The notes beneath the pieces are model-generated. The model ran no database searches and was not told where the DNA came from. It worked only from the letters and a program-made list of their open reading frames with translations. Source: Cryptomeria japonica (Eukaryota > Streptophyta > Pinopsida > Cupressales > Cupressaceae). Taken from it: a stretch of DNA of 64,000 nucleotides. The stretch lies in NCBI RefSeq assembly GCF_030272615.1, contig NC_081406.1, positions 399,480,939-399,544,938 on the forward strand, written 5' to 3'. The position numbers and the translations under genes are program-made. Positions 24,442 to 37,500 of the stretch are shown piece after piece; position 1 is the stretch's first letter, and every line of letters begins with the position of its first letter.

Positions 24442-26140
24442 TGTTGGATTCTTGGCATTGACAAAACCAGTCAATCTAGAGAACCGATATATGTGCTAAG
24501 GTTTATCAATGATGTCCAACACTTACCGGTGAAGACACTAACCAGTGAAGTGGTATAGGTAGAGTGGTGTTACTTTTCAGTAAGCAAAACTGATGACTTA
24601 CAATACATGGGGACAACAATGATATTGAATGATCAAAGGTTCATTCAGCTCAAGGAAAGATAAATTAAGTCAACCGGTCTATCATTCAGGAAGATCGGTC
24701 ACTTTGGTGATGATGAAGTCACAAAAGGTGACTCAGAAAAGAAAACTTGTTTGTTCTAACAAATTGGTAACTCATTGGTAAACAAGGGAAGAGACTTGGT
24801 GCTAGCACAACAAACTGACAATCAAAGGACGAACCAGTAATATAGAAGTGCAATGGCATACCGGTACACTGGTATGACAAAAGGAAGACAAGTGATCACC
24901 ATAAATCTCAGAGCGATGATCAATTATTCAGTTGCGGTGGCAAAGGATGAGTTGGTGAGATTGTGTCTATGTAAAATTATATGTTGGTAAGGTCAACTTT
25001 TTGTTATCATGCAGTCAAGCATGATTACATGCAGATTTTCTGGTTCACACTTATTTGGCTAAACACGACTCAAAAGTTTATATCTTTGAGAGATGCGGTG
25101 GCAGAATTGGGTGAACACTTGGCGAAATTTTTGTAAGGCATGCAGAGAAAGAGTGGGAGATTTTGAATTTGAAATCTTTTGAAAAACATGATTGGTTTGA
25201 TTGAGGGAATGCCTGAAGGTGTCGGTAGATATTGTATAAAGTGTTCTTGAAGTTCATTCAGAAAGTTTTGATCATGAAACTTGCAACAAGGAGAATTTGT
25301 TGAAGGTAATCCAAAGTGAAGAGCAGAGAGAGAGGAAGTGCTAAAAGGTATTAGCATAGTAGAGTGTGTTTGAGGTAGATCGACTAAGTGCAGAGTCGAG
25401 AGATAGTGAACTGACAGAGTGCAGAACCAAAGATTAGAGGATTGGCAGAGTGCAGAGTCAAAGGTCAAGGGACCGGAAGAATGTAGAGCTGAAGGTTTGA
25501 GGATCGATAGAGTGCAGGGCCGAGGGATAGGTAACTGGCTGAGTGAAGAGCCGAAGGTGTAAGAAGGAAACCGGTGTTGTGCAAAGAAGACACAACTGGT
25601 GTGTATTGAGTGTGATGCATATAGAGATCTGATCAAGTTATCAGTAGCTAATTCAGCAGATCATCCATCTGTTGCTCTCTAACAACTGCAACATAAATCC
25701 CTTAGTTGGGTGGACTTTAACAGGTCCCTATTGTAAAATCCCTTAACCAAGTGACATCTTAACTAATGTTCTAAGCCCTCTAACCAGGCTACCTTTAACA
25801 AGGTAAAGGCACTAACCGGCCTTGTTCAAAATCCCTTAACGGGGTGACACCTAGCAGTGTCTTTTTAATCTCCTAACATGGATGGCTCTTAATCGAGCGT
25901 ACTCTAGAAAAGTACAAATTTTGTGAGTTTCTACTCACACCATGGTTTTCTCCCTATTGGGTTTCCATGAGATAACTCCTTGGTGTCACTATCAACTTTT
26001 CATGCTTGCATATTTTACTTCAGTGATTAAGTATATTGTTGGATCTTAGATGAATGCAGATTTAAGTTAAAAGTTAAATTGTGAAAGTTTGATTAAGTGA
26101 TGATTCACCCCTCCCCTCTTAGCACCGGTTAGGACTAACA
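24442..26140 (+). mobile_element. Solo LTR, 1.7 kb, with perfect target duplication
   Basis: The LTR starts TGTTGGATTCTTGGCATTGA and ends GGTTAGGACTAACA. It is flanked on both sides by CATAT (24437-24441 and 26141-26145). The box GATTCACCCCTCCCCTCT lies about 20 bp before the end, giving plus orientation. The start is similar to that of the solo LTR at 3707, so the two may belong to one superfamily. The 25070-25636 ORF inside it is not a gene. Confidence 0.9.
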
Positions 26141-26145
26141 CATAT

Positions 26146-28800
26146 ATCATTTTCGACCCTTCCCACGTCAGTCCTATGCACACATGTTCTTTAAAATTTG
26201 ATAAATCAAGGCATTGGCCTTGGTTTTTCAACACTTCCATTCTAAGGATGTTGTTATGGAGTTTTCAGTACTGCACTCCACTCTAAATTCTAGATTCTGC
26301 ACACCGGGACCAAATGACTCTTTAGCATAGGCTACCTTGCAATGATATAAATATTTTATGAAGAACATGAAGACAATGAAAAAGTGTCTCACGACACTTA
26401 GTCATTTTTCTATGCTCTCTAGGAAGTAGTGATATCTAGTTATGTTTTGACACATTAAATGTAAAGTTCTAAGATGTAATTACATATGGTAGCATTACAA
26501 GTCAAAATATACCAAAACTTATAATGTTGAATAATTCAAAGTTGGTTAGAATTCTCCCACCTTTTTCTCATAGCCCCTCACCTATATATAGGCAGGTGCT
26601 CTTTTTAAATATTTATCTTTTATGAATCCAAGTAAACTCTGTTGAAATTTATAGCAATAGAGACTTTTTGTTTTGTTCTATAAATTTGATTCCGAGATTA
26701 ATAAAGAGAGCTTTGAGTTTTCAGACTTTGGGTTGAATCTTTGATCATATTAGCACTATGTTCTTACGTCATAGTGGAGTATTTTCTAAATTAATAGGGA
26801 ATATTTGTGAGATTGTTGTGAATATTATATAGGAGCTTTGATCTGATTTCTTGCAGACTATTGAAGATTAAATTAGTTAAAGTGTTGATATCAAGAAGAA
26901 CTTAGAAGACTTTGTACTTTTTAATTCTTCTTAAATATACAAATTTCTAGAGTGCATTATACTAAGACTTTGAGTTGTTATATGCTGCATGTTTTCATTC
27001 AGTAATTGCAGAAAAACTATAGGAGACTTTGTTATATGCTAATGGTAGATGTCTGGTCCTAATTTTTGCAAATTAGAATATCCATTTTCATGTACATGTT
27101 GATGAGTTTGAAACAACATTGGGGCAACTTTATCTCAAGCAAGATGACATATTATACTACAATAGAAATTTTAGTGCCTAGCAATGGTTTAGACACCATC
27201 AAAATTTAGACCCTACCTACTTATAGCTCCACTTATATTCTTCACAAACCACAAGCCATAAAACCTTCAATTGATAGACTATCCACAAGGTAGAACTTGT
27301 AGATGGTTACTACTATTCCAAGAATTTTAATTTAAAATTATAGTAAAAAATAGGAAAACCTAATCAAGGGTTGGATTACTTATCCAAAATTAATATAATA
27401 GAAGAATTGAGGCTTATTGAGGAAGAAACCTTTAGTTCCAACCTATTTATAATTACTATACAACCAGAAGAACTTAATGACATAGCCTAATCCCTCTCTA
27501 CAAGAATAGTTATGAAGAACACCTCTAAAATGAGAGGAACTGGCCTTTATAGAGGTCCTTAACTTACACATTGATTGAAGGGAAACACCTTATATAGGGA
27601 GGGTTGAAGTTATAAGATAGGTTAGGTTTGAACATGAGAGAGAAAACACCTTAAGAAAATTCCATTAAGCCCACAAGATATGTTGGTTTATGGCGGCCCA
27701 CTCTTTTCAAGGATGTAATATGTAAGATAATGTGATGTCAATGAGTAGGGAAATCTACAACAAGACAAAATATTCCCCTAGATTAGAAAATTAACTTTAT
27801 TAAATCAATTGATCCATAGTAAGGTATCATAACAAGAGTGGAATACCTTTCTCAACTGGCTAAAGCTAAAGTAACAAAATCTTGTACTACTAAAACTGCC
27901 AAAATATTTATATATCAAAACATTATAACTAGATTCAATTACCTCTTAACACTATAACCAGATTCAGTTACCTCTTAGTTTAACAAGTAATTAGGGGAGC
28001 TAATTTGCAAACAAGACAATTACGGATGTACTAGATAACTTTTTGATCACTAAGAAGTCCTTATGACTAGTGTTAGGGCAAGAGTGTTGTACATCAAGCA
28101 CAAGAATGAAGTATATTAATTACATAAAATAATATTTATTTGTAGTGAATGTAGGTAATGTTTTCAACTAAATTAAGTATTTATTTGGGCCCACTTGTAA
28201 AGTTGTAACATAGGGTTTGCATGCAAGATAGAATAATTAATTATTATATGAAAAATATTAATATAATAAAAACTTAGTATCAAAAAGTAATTAGGAGGTC
28301 AATAGTTTTGTGCACTTATAGTTTTGAGACACATGGTTTTTTCTTACCTCTTGATTGTATTTATGGGAGTTTGAATTTGTAAAAGAAAACACATGTTTAG
28401 TGGTTAGTGTTGGCTAGGTGAAAGGACAATCTTTGTATCTTCACTTATGAATGCATATATGAAGCATGACATGTGATGTGTTGTTCCTTTCTTGGACACA
28501 GAGTTCATTGGAACAACTTCATGTGTCAAAAGTATTCATAAAAGTTTTGTAAGTGCATGTTAATGTTTTATCACCAAAGAATACATAATATGAATGCTTT
28601 TGGTAGTTGATTTTTTTTTTTTTTTAATTTATAAGGGTTTTCCCATCTTGTGTTATCTCATGGCTTCTCTATGTAATATTTGCATTATGGTTATTATGTA
28701 AGTTTGCATTCATATTTTTTTCTCATGAGGTTATGTAGGAAATGAATTTACCATTTCAAACAATATACATAAATTTCCTAACAAATGGCACAAGTGAGCC
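26146..28800. other. No gene recognised
   Basis: AT-rich sequence without supported coding regions. A plus-strand TATA-like CTATATATAG at 26582-26591 is followed about 110 bp later by AATAAA-type sequence (about 26699), so an old LTR-like promoter is possible but unproven. Confidence 0.5.
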
Positions 28801-29758
28801 TGTTGGAATCAGGGAACACTGAGAGGGGGGGGGATGAATCAATGATCTACCAGTTAGCAAATTTTCAGACTTAACTTTAAACCACCGGAAGCATAAACAT
28901 GAAACTGAAATGCAAGAACATAAAACAATTGACCACAAAATCATAACACCATATTTTTATGTGAAAATCCAAATGGGAAAAATCGTGGTGGGATTTGAAC
29001 CCATACAATATTATTCCAATATGGCTAGTAGAAAAACAATATTACAATATAGGGAATGCACAAGCATTCAAGAACACTGCCTAGAGCTCACTGCTCAAAT
29101 ACAATAAGGGCTACAACCCCAAAAGGCTCATTGCCTTAGAAAACATATACAAAGATGTATTATGGTAAATTAACTCTAAAATAGCATTAATCTATGCTTG
29201 GATGAGCTCCGGTTAAGTGAAAATGATTCGATGTCTTCAAACTATTTTTCTGCTCTGCTCTGTTCTGCTCACCAGATCGGCAAAGATCAAAAGTGCGCAA
29301 CTGAAACTTCACTCAGTCGACACAAAATAGATCACCTCATCAACTACACACAAAAATCTATTATCCAAATTGATCTTATATATCTACACACACCAAAAAC
29401 AATCTTTTACAAGTCGGCTTCCAAAGATATGAAAATATGTAACATGTCACTACAAGTCGGCTTGAATACAAACCAAAATTTAGCACCAAATCAAAAACAT
29501 ATGAACACATGCTTCTTATAGATCCCACATAACTTCTAAAGACATTTACCAATCACTGGAATCACTAGAATACTTCCAGACCAAAGCTGCTCTGACCAAT
29601 CCTAAAATATTGGTTAACTGGCTACTAGTTAACACCTACTTTTGGTGAAGAAGAATTATGGATACTAGATCGAATCTCCATGAAGAGTTTCCATGAATGA
29701 CAACCCTAGATCAATAATAAACCATCAGAAGCCACCGGATGAGTGTCAATTGCCAACA
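28801..29758 (-). repeat. Element B 3' LTR
   Basis: 958 bp. On the plus strand it runs from TGTTGGAATCAGGG to TCAATTGCCAACA. It carries the complement of the GATTCAT-C-run-CTCTC box at 28821-28840. It is 58 bp longer than its partner, mainly because the other copy lacks about 45 bp near 28845-28890. Confidence 0.9.
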
Positions 29759-29773
29759 ATCTCCCCCTTTGGC
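29759..29773 (-). other. Element B polypurine tract
   Basis: The minus strand reads GCCAAAGGGGGAGAT immediately before the LTR start TGTTGGCAATTG. It has the same form as the tract of element A. Confidence 0.85.
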
Positions 29774-29987
29774 ATTGATGGCAACACTCGTGAAAAATGG
29801 CTAAGCATTGAGAACTGTACACCAGATTAAAAGAATTTTTAAGGCTCCCCCTTAGACAAAGAATTCTGAAACTTGTAATCGCACTCATCTATACTGTACA
29901 TTTTTCACCTTGTCTCTCCCCCTTTGACAACAATGCCAAAGATGGGGTGTTGCCCAAAATTTATATACAGAGATACCGATCGGAGAC

Positions 29988-32900
29988 TTACAAATACTTG
30001 AAGATGTCAGCAAAAATGGTCCTCAAAAATCCTAGGTGAGTGTCCCACATGCTCTTCAAGTTATCCAAAACTGTAATGAATGCACTAAATACAATTGCAT
30101 GAATCTCTACTTCCCTCAGATCAGATGACACAGGTTGAGTCATTTCCTTCATACAGTCTACCTTATTGCTAAACATGGTGTCCAACTGGGGGGCAATCAA
30201 GTTCTGGAGTTCACCAACTCTCCTCAAAATTTTGTCCTTATCCGCATTGAGGCTTGAGATCTGATCATTTAGAGCCAAAATCTATCCTTCAATACTGCTA
30301 GTTGGAGCTACATTGGGATCAAAGGACTGTAAATACTAGCAAGTTTGCCCTAGCAAACACTTATTTGTTTGTCTATATCTATAGTGAATTTGGGCAAAAT
30401 TAGACAAGACATACAATTTACCACCTTATGCCAATGTATCTGAAATAATATGCAAACCTTTATTCAATCTCACTCTATCATCTTCAATCAACTTTCAGAT
30501 TCTCTTCATTCTTAGTTCCTTAAATATATCCAAAACTCTCTTAGTAGTAAACTTTTCTAAAGAATCAAAACTGGTAATTACACTATTAATCAATTGTAAC
30601 AATTTCTTGGAGGGGCTAGCAATAGAATCTAACTATACATTCAGAGCCACCTTCTGCAAAACATCAATTGACATCAAAATAAGTTTTTATCTTCGAATTC
30701 AGATTTGACCAGATCTTGACTGGCCTATGCTTGAACAGTTGCTGCAAGCATTAGCTTCTCTCCAAGTGACATATTTACAAGATTTAAAGGACCATCTAGA
30801 TTTATAGAAATTTGAGGTGGGGTCCTTGAGACTGCAGGAGTGTCAATTGACGGATCAACAACTCCTTTACCCTTGTCTACCTCAACATCCTTTACTTAAG
30901 CTTTCTCGGGTTCCTTTCTCTCTGCTCCGTCCCCTTTATCTTGTGCACCAATGTAGCCACTTTATGCATTATCATCCTTATGAATCTCCAGGATTACAGA
31001 ACTATCTACCATCATAGTATTATCACCTGTCTCAGCATCAACAGTTGTGTTGGCTTGATCTTCCAGATGCGCCTCAGTCCGAGTTTCACCCTTCTGATAA
31101 CCGGAAACACTTTCTTTTTCTTCCAGCTGAGAAGACTTGAATGCATCTTTGTACAAAGGATCATTCAAAATTATTTTTCTTCATATATCTCCAGTCTCCT
31201 TTCTCACCTCTTCCACTCTCCCAATCATCAACCTGTTTACCCTTTGTTTGCTTCTAAATTATTTCTTGTTAGCCTCTTCAATGAGCCTTTTGAATTCATC
31301 CCAGGTGATAGAGGTGCAAACATTTATTAACTCTCTTTCTTTCATTTCTTTGTCAATCTTACTAGTTGTTAGCCTCCTTGCATCAATAATGTTGTATAGA
31401 TCCTTAGGGATACTATGCCCTAATTCAATTCAAGTTTTGCTAAAGTTATGCAAGTATAAAACAACAACTTCTTCAACCTTTCTCTAATCTCCCTCATCTA
31501 GATGTTCATAATAAGCTCCAAGATTCTTCAAGTTTCCATCAATAATGATTTCATATATTAATTGGTTTGTTGACAATGGAGGAACAATTGTGTATTTACC
31601 TTGCAAATCACCAGATTCAAGGTCTTTATCAAGTTGACTTATAACCTATCTTCCTCTCTTGGGTATTCTGGTAGGGGTAGGTTCAGATTTAGATTTCTTG
31701 TTTTGCTGGGCTCCATCGGTCTTCAGCTCCCTCACCACTCTAACAAATTCACCTTTCTTCTTAGCCTTGCCTGCTTCCTCCTCTAAATCAGTCTTAGAGG
31801 CCACCGGAGATACAACAACATAAGTTTGTTTGGGCTTCTCCTTATGATTCAAAACTCCCTTCCTGGATGGGCTTTGTCCTGAAGATGGTGCCACCAAAGC
31901 AGGGGCATACTTGGTCTCTTTTGGTTGAGCTTTGGAGGGAATTGGATCGATCTTAATCTTTTTGGTTTCCTCTTTGGCCTCCATCTGTGCATGTTTTTCT
32001 CTTTCCTGCTTCACCTCCTCTCGAGTGAATCCCAACTGCACTGCCACTTCCTTAGCCATCTTTGCAACTTTCCTTTTTCTAGCAGGTGCAATGAACTGTC
32101 TGTGCAATTCAAGGTCTTTCTCCTTGAATTTTCTAAATCTTTCTTCTTTTGGATCAACTGGTTGTCTCAATAGGTGTTGAGCATATGCCTCAAGCGTGAT
32201 AGAGCTAACTTCATACCCCATGGGCATGATCCAAACTATACTAAGCTCCACGGCTTCCATTTGACATTGATCTTTGTCAACCATGAAGCAAATAGTTTGC
32301 TCATACTTCTCCACAATCTCCTTAGGGATTTTTTTTTTGTTCTTCATTGCGTTTTGGAAAGTTTTGAAATAACCCCAGAGAGCAGATATTGTCATTGTGG
32401 CATCTCCTATTCCTCACAATCCCTCTTTGATTTGCATTGCCACCGGTCTATCATAGGCCCATTGGACCTTTCCATTTACACCGGGTATCTCATTCAAGAA
32501 ATATAAGGCCAAGCAAATAAGAAGAGTTCCATATTTAAAAGTGTGCTTCTTGTCTTGCTCAATTTTCTTCAAATTACACATCAGCTCATTCAGAAGGACT
32601 ATATGTAGATCATACCTCATGTCATTCTTGAGCATCTGATATGTTGTGTATATGGCAGTTCCTGAGATGGAGTTGTGTCTACTTGAATGGTAAACTTTGT
32701 ATCCAGCCACCATTGATGCAAACTTCACATCATGCTCTAGAATGTCGTTGATAGTCATTGATTTGTTGTCAAACTTGGAACCAGTAGTTGCTATCACTGT
32801 GTTATTCGATACTTTTCTTAGGCCAGGTACTTCACTGGTTTCACCGAGGCATGTCACAACTCGAATTGCCTATTTAGTGATCTTGTGAGGCCTATCAAGC

Positions 32901-33268
32901 CATATGAACTCATCATAGACTCGACTGAAAATAAACCAGATCCACTCTGCTTCGTCGAATAATGGAAAATGGATGAAATGCGAAAAACCCTTGTCCTGAA
33001 GAACATTATACTATGGTTTGAGGTTTCCCAAGTTGTCCGCCAAGTGTTTGTTATAAGGGTTCAACATACCACTATTGCCAATCTCCTCAAGATCACAATG
33101 GATGTATGCCCTAATATCCTGATTGTGAAGGATGGCGTAGGGTACCGAAGAAAATGCACCTTCCAGATCATCTTCAACAAACTTGAAAGGGTGTTTCTTG
33201 AAAACAGGTCTGGCTCTATCCTTAATCTCGACAACCAATAGGGTAGCAATTCTAGAAGTTGAAGCCAT
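29988..33268 (-). pseudogene. Element B ORF2, homologue of element A ORF2
   Basis: This is a frame of about 1,090 codons from MASTSRIATLLVVEIKDRA (ATG at 33268) to FADIFKYL and a stop at 29988. From 33268 to 31646 it stays in one frame, with stops at 33011 (TAG), about 32858-32890 (TAG) and 32414 (TGA); 31646 is again TAG. Frameshifts follow further down. Shared with element A in the same order are FSSVP...DI...C..EEIG, FIFSRVYDEFIWLD, MRYDLHIVLLNELMCNL, FKYGTLLICLALYF and VQWAYDRPVAMQI. The middle is Lys/Glu-rich with a long charged helix (about 31850-32160) and the C-terminus is helical. No enzyme motif is recognised. The function is unknown; co-location with a gag-like ORF suggests a role in the element's own life cycle. 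Confidence 0.75.
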
Positions 33269-33671
33269 TTCGAACTTAGGGTTTATGAAAACTGATAGCC
33301 TGAAATAGAAAAATACCTTAACTCACAACCAGAAACATATATTCGCTTTGGAATCACTAAAATCGTTGTTAAGATCGCCAAATTACTTCGCTATTTTGCT
33401 CTGCACTATTCTCTTGATCGCATTGTGACGAATGAAGATTTGAAATGCCCTTTTAACCTTTGAAAACCTAATTCTTCATTGCAATAAATGTTGCAACTAG
33501 CTACCTTGATTTTCATGAAGTTGCTTACTAGAGCATCAAATCTTCACTGAAACTTCAGGATAACATATGCATGTTCTATTTAAACCTTCTGCAATTTTCA
33601 AAATCGATTGCAGATCATCGAAGAGGTGGTTCTTAGAATCTGCATGAAAAGTTCCCCCTAAGGCATAAACC

Positions 33672-34505
33672 CTAGCTACCAGATGAAGATCTTGCACCAG
33701 ATTCAAGTGTAGATCCATTGTCTGCTTTGGATTCATCTTTTCTGACCCACATCTTCTCATGTTTGTCTCTGTTGTCTTCTACCTTTGACTTGCCCTTCTC
33801 ACTTGATTTGTTCTCGTCTACCAAAGCACTATTCTTTCTTTTGCAGTACTTAGAAATGTGACAGGTTTTATTGCATGCACGACAAACAACATTCTACACA
33901 CGTATGAAGTTCATCTGATTTGGCCTCATCCTACACTGGCTACAGATATTTCCAAACATCCCACAAGCATATAACCTCTTGTTTTGGAAGTTATTCATTA
34001 CTGCTCTACACATATTTGACTTGTGACCAAAATCATTGCATATGAAACACTGACCGGTAAAGGTAGAAACATTATTCATGTTGTTCATTCCATTATTCAT
34101 CCTACTTCTGCATTGATTCGCCATATGACCGAATTTATTGCAAGTAAAGCATCTACCATTGAATTTATGCATATTAGGTTGTCTTACCAAAGGATTCTTG
34201 CTCTTCTTCTGATTAGGTTTTGCATTACTTTGTCCAGATCCAAAGGATTCTCCTTTCTCAAATCCAAGTCCTCACATGCCCTTTCCATGTCTCTGACTTT
34301 GCAGCATCTCATCAAGCCTTGCTGAGCTAGCTTTGAATTTGTCTTTGTAATCATTAGTAGTAGCAAGTTCATCCCTTAAGGCAACAATCTGTCTTTCAAG
34401 TTCTTGACCATTATTCATTGACTATGTCAACTCAAGCTTCAACTGATCATTCTCATAGGTAAGTCTGAAGCATTCATCAACTCTTTCCTTCAATGATTGT
34501 GCTAG
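33672..34505 (-). pseudogene. Element B ORF1, C-terminal part with four zinc-knuckle motifs
   Basis: This is the gag-like protein after the insertion point. A heptad-rich segment (LTYENDQLKLELTQSMNN and on) is followed by CFTCNKFGHMANQC, CFICNDFGHKSNMC, a damaged third knuckle (LYACGMFGNICSQC, first Cys and His lost) and a fourth with Gly replaced by Cys (CRACNKTCHISKYC). It ends in a Lys/Ser-rich tail and TAG at 33672. The reading frame shifts between blocks, and a stop lies near 34273. Confidence 0.7.
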
Positions 34506-34510
34506 ATTCT

Positions 34511-37500
34511 TGTAATGCCCACTAAAACACCCTAGAGAAAATAAGCTAACTAACATCTAATGGAGATAAAAAATAATTTATTTTGTTTAACGTATAATTT
34601 TACACTTTACTTCAATCATGCAATGTAAATAACCAAACACACACTTAACATCAACATGTTCGTGACATTAAACATTATACCTTTATCACTACGCAAGTGG
34701 AATAACAAATACAACATACATCCCATCTTTCCCTAGGGTATCTCAACGTCATTACTTAGTTTCCTCTTACCCAAGCAATAACATCTATTCATCATTTTCT
34801 AATCTTAAAACCATTACTATTTCATCATGCTCCTAGGAAATTAATTTACTAATATCATTAAGATGATATGAAACACTTGATACATTCTTTAACCATCTAC
34901 GTATATGCAATGCACTTAATGCTTTCTTCCATATTACATAATCCTAAATGCCTTTCTTTCATATGGTATGCGATCCCCTTTTTTTTCGCTACATGATTTC
35001 AATGCAAGATTAATCTCCATAACTAAGGTTCATTTTAAACTCCAAATCCAAATGTTTCTAATACCTTTATCCATTCATAATCTTCTACATTCATTATGCA
35101 ACTACAATGATTATCTTTCGCTAAATGCATAACATGGATTACATTTTCTTTAACATATACATTTTACTTATGGGTTCTTACATCCTAATATGATCCTTTC
35201 TTTTATGCAACCTATATGCTTAATGGAAGGTTCTAATGCCATTTCCATCTATCCATTTATATGCTATACTAGTATTCTTAACATTCCAATGCATTAACAT
35301 GAGTGACAACTGCATCTAAGTATAATATTATTTCTTCCATGATAATTACATATGTTCATTCTGCCAACTACTTATTCACATCCATGTGCTAGAGATATCC
35401 ATTAATCAAGATTACTGACTCCTCCATTAAGAACACTTATTTAGTACTAACATAATAACTCATACAGGAGAAACATCCACTAACAACAATAGCATTACAT
35501 AGATTCCGACTTATCTTTGGATCACGAGCTACGAGATACTTCACAATACATCCTAACCCTACATTCAAAACCGTACTAGGTCCTTACATAACAATATATG
35601 TACCCAATCCTACTAAGGGCATAGCTTCTTTCTTCCTATGCTTCCAACTAAACATGATTCCTAAGCTATCACCATTACCATTACCTTTGCATGATTTACT
35701 TACAAGAATAATCATGAATGCCAATTGTATAATCATAAACCAAACCATAACACATCGCAGATCTCATGAATCCATTTTATTACAACCACAAATGAAATAC
35801 AATACATCTCAATATCTAACATCGCAATTATATTCCAAGACAATCATTATTATTATAATTCATAGTCATTGACATGAATCTACCACCTATCCTTACTATC
35901 CGATATCAAGAATCTAATTTCATTACAGGGAAATTTTTACATAAATCCATTTCCTATTTCCATTATCATTACATGATAACACATATGAATGTCAAAATTA
36001 CACTACACCCACATATCTCATTCTAAGCCTTCAACTAGATTACATACATCATTACATTTACATGAATAATACAAGAGCATAGCTCATCCATCTCCTAAGT
36101 CCTCTATGATCATTACAAGGATAAATGCAACTAATAGAAATGATTTCCAAATACATAAATCTATTGCAATAACATCCATAATCCATCATGATGAAGAGTC
36201 CTCATCCACGCAAGAAGAACACCAACAAGGGGAAAAACCCAATGGTAAAAAACACCAACCACTCGACCATGTGGAACCAAAGGAACCACCTCCCGAGCTA
36301 GGAGATGACACAAGGTCCCAACGTACACTCTACATATAGGTTGACACTAAATACCAAAGAGACAAGCACAACAAGGACTCTCAAACATGAAGCAATCATA
36401 AACAATCACAATAAGAAACTCCCAGAGGCTTATCAAATCAACAAGGCATAATCATAAGTTAGCAAGGGGACACATGTAGGAGTGGAGTGTCATCACATGC
36501 CATCCTCATAACATAACATATACAATAACATAAGGCACTAGCCTGATGGACATGTAGAGTCATCTCAACCTATAACTGATCAAGGGAGATTGACTTGCCA
36601 TCACAATGGCCTTCTCATGCTTATCCTAAAACATCCTCCCTATGATCAAGTCATGAGGATCACATCAATTTATTATCTTGATTAATTAACTGTCTACCCA
36701 TCCCATGAGTTCATTATTATGTTATCACTTGATTATAAAGAAAAAAAAAAAGGTAAACTCCTAATGTGCCCTGGCGGTCTAGACCTCATGCATCCTTACA
36801 AGGAACCTCATGGAAGCCTATCACTCGTGACCCCGATCATCACAAGGAAGCCAAATCCCCCTAACATGGTCTCAAAAAATAAGCAAACACAAGAGGCTCT
36901 ATAAACATAAACCAATATAAGATTATAAACAATCGAGATGCAGCCAACAATCTCAACACATAACAAGAAACATATGAAAGGCTACAACGTGAAATCAAAG
37001 CCAATGAGCCACTTGGCAATAAATGCATCAAAGGCCATCACAAGGGCTATCAAATATGCCATGAAACATAAACAAAAACCTCAGCAAGGCCTATTTGCTT
37101 GCTAGCACAAAAATCTCAAATATCTCCATCTCTCTCCTGACACATCAACAAGAGAGAGTGTTCAACAAATCAACAAGTGAAAAGTGATAGTTAAACACAA
37201 TAATAAATCATATGAGGACCTCAAAAACCATTAATCAACATTGAATAACATCATACATGCCCTGAAAAAGCCTTTGGTACATCCCCAAATCCAACTAGCA
37301 TAAAAAATGCTCAAATCTGCCCCCGAACCCTATTTTTTCACAATTTGGCGAATACATAAACTGTAATGGCGCATATGTGAGTTGTTGTGGCACATATGTG
37401 CATTCTTGTGGTGCATATGTACCCAAGAGAAAAATTTGCATGAAAATGACTAAGTACAAAGACAAAAATGCATAAAACTTAAGGGGGCTAAAATGACGAA

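Noticed and set aside
25070-25636. 188-codon minus-strand ORF
   Set aside because: It lies wholly inside a solo LTR and has low-complexity Ser/Leu/Pro content without motifs.
31925-32506. Plus-strand ORFs opposite ORF2 of element B
   Set aside because: Shadows of the minus-strand coding region; no motif of their own.
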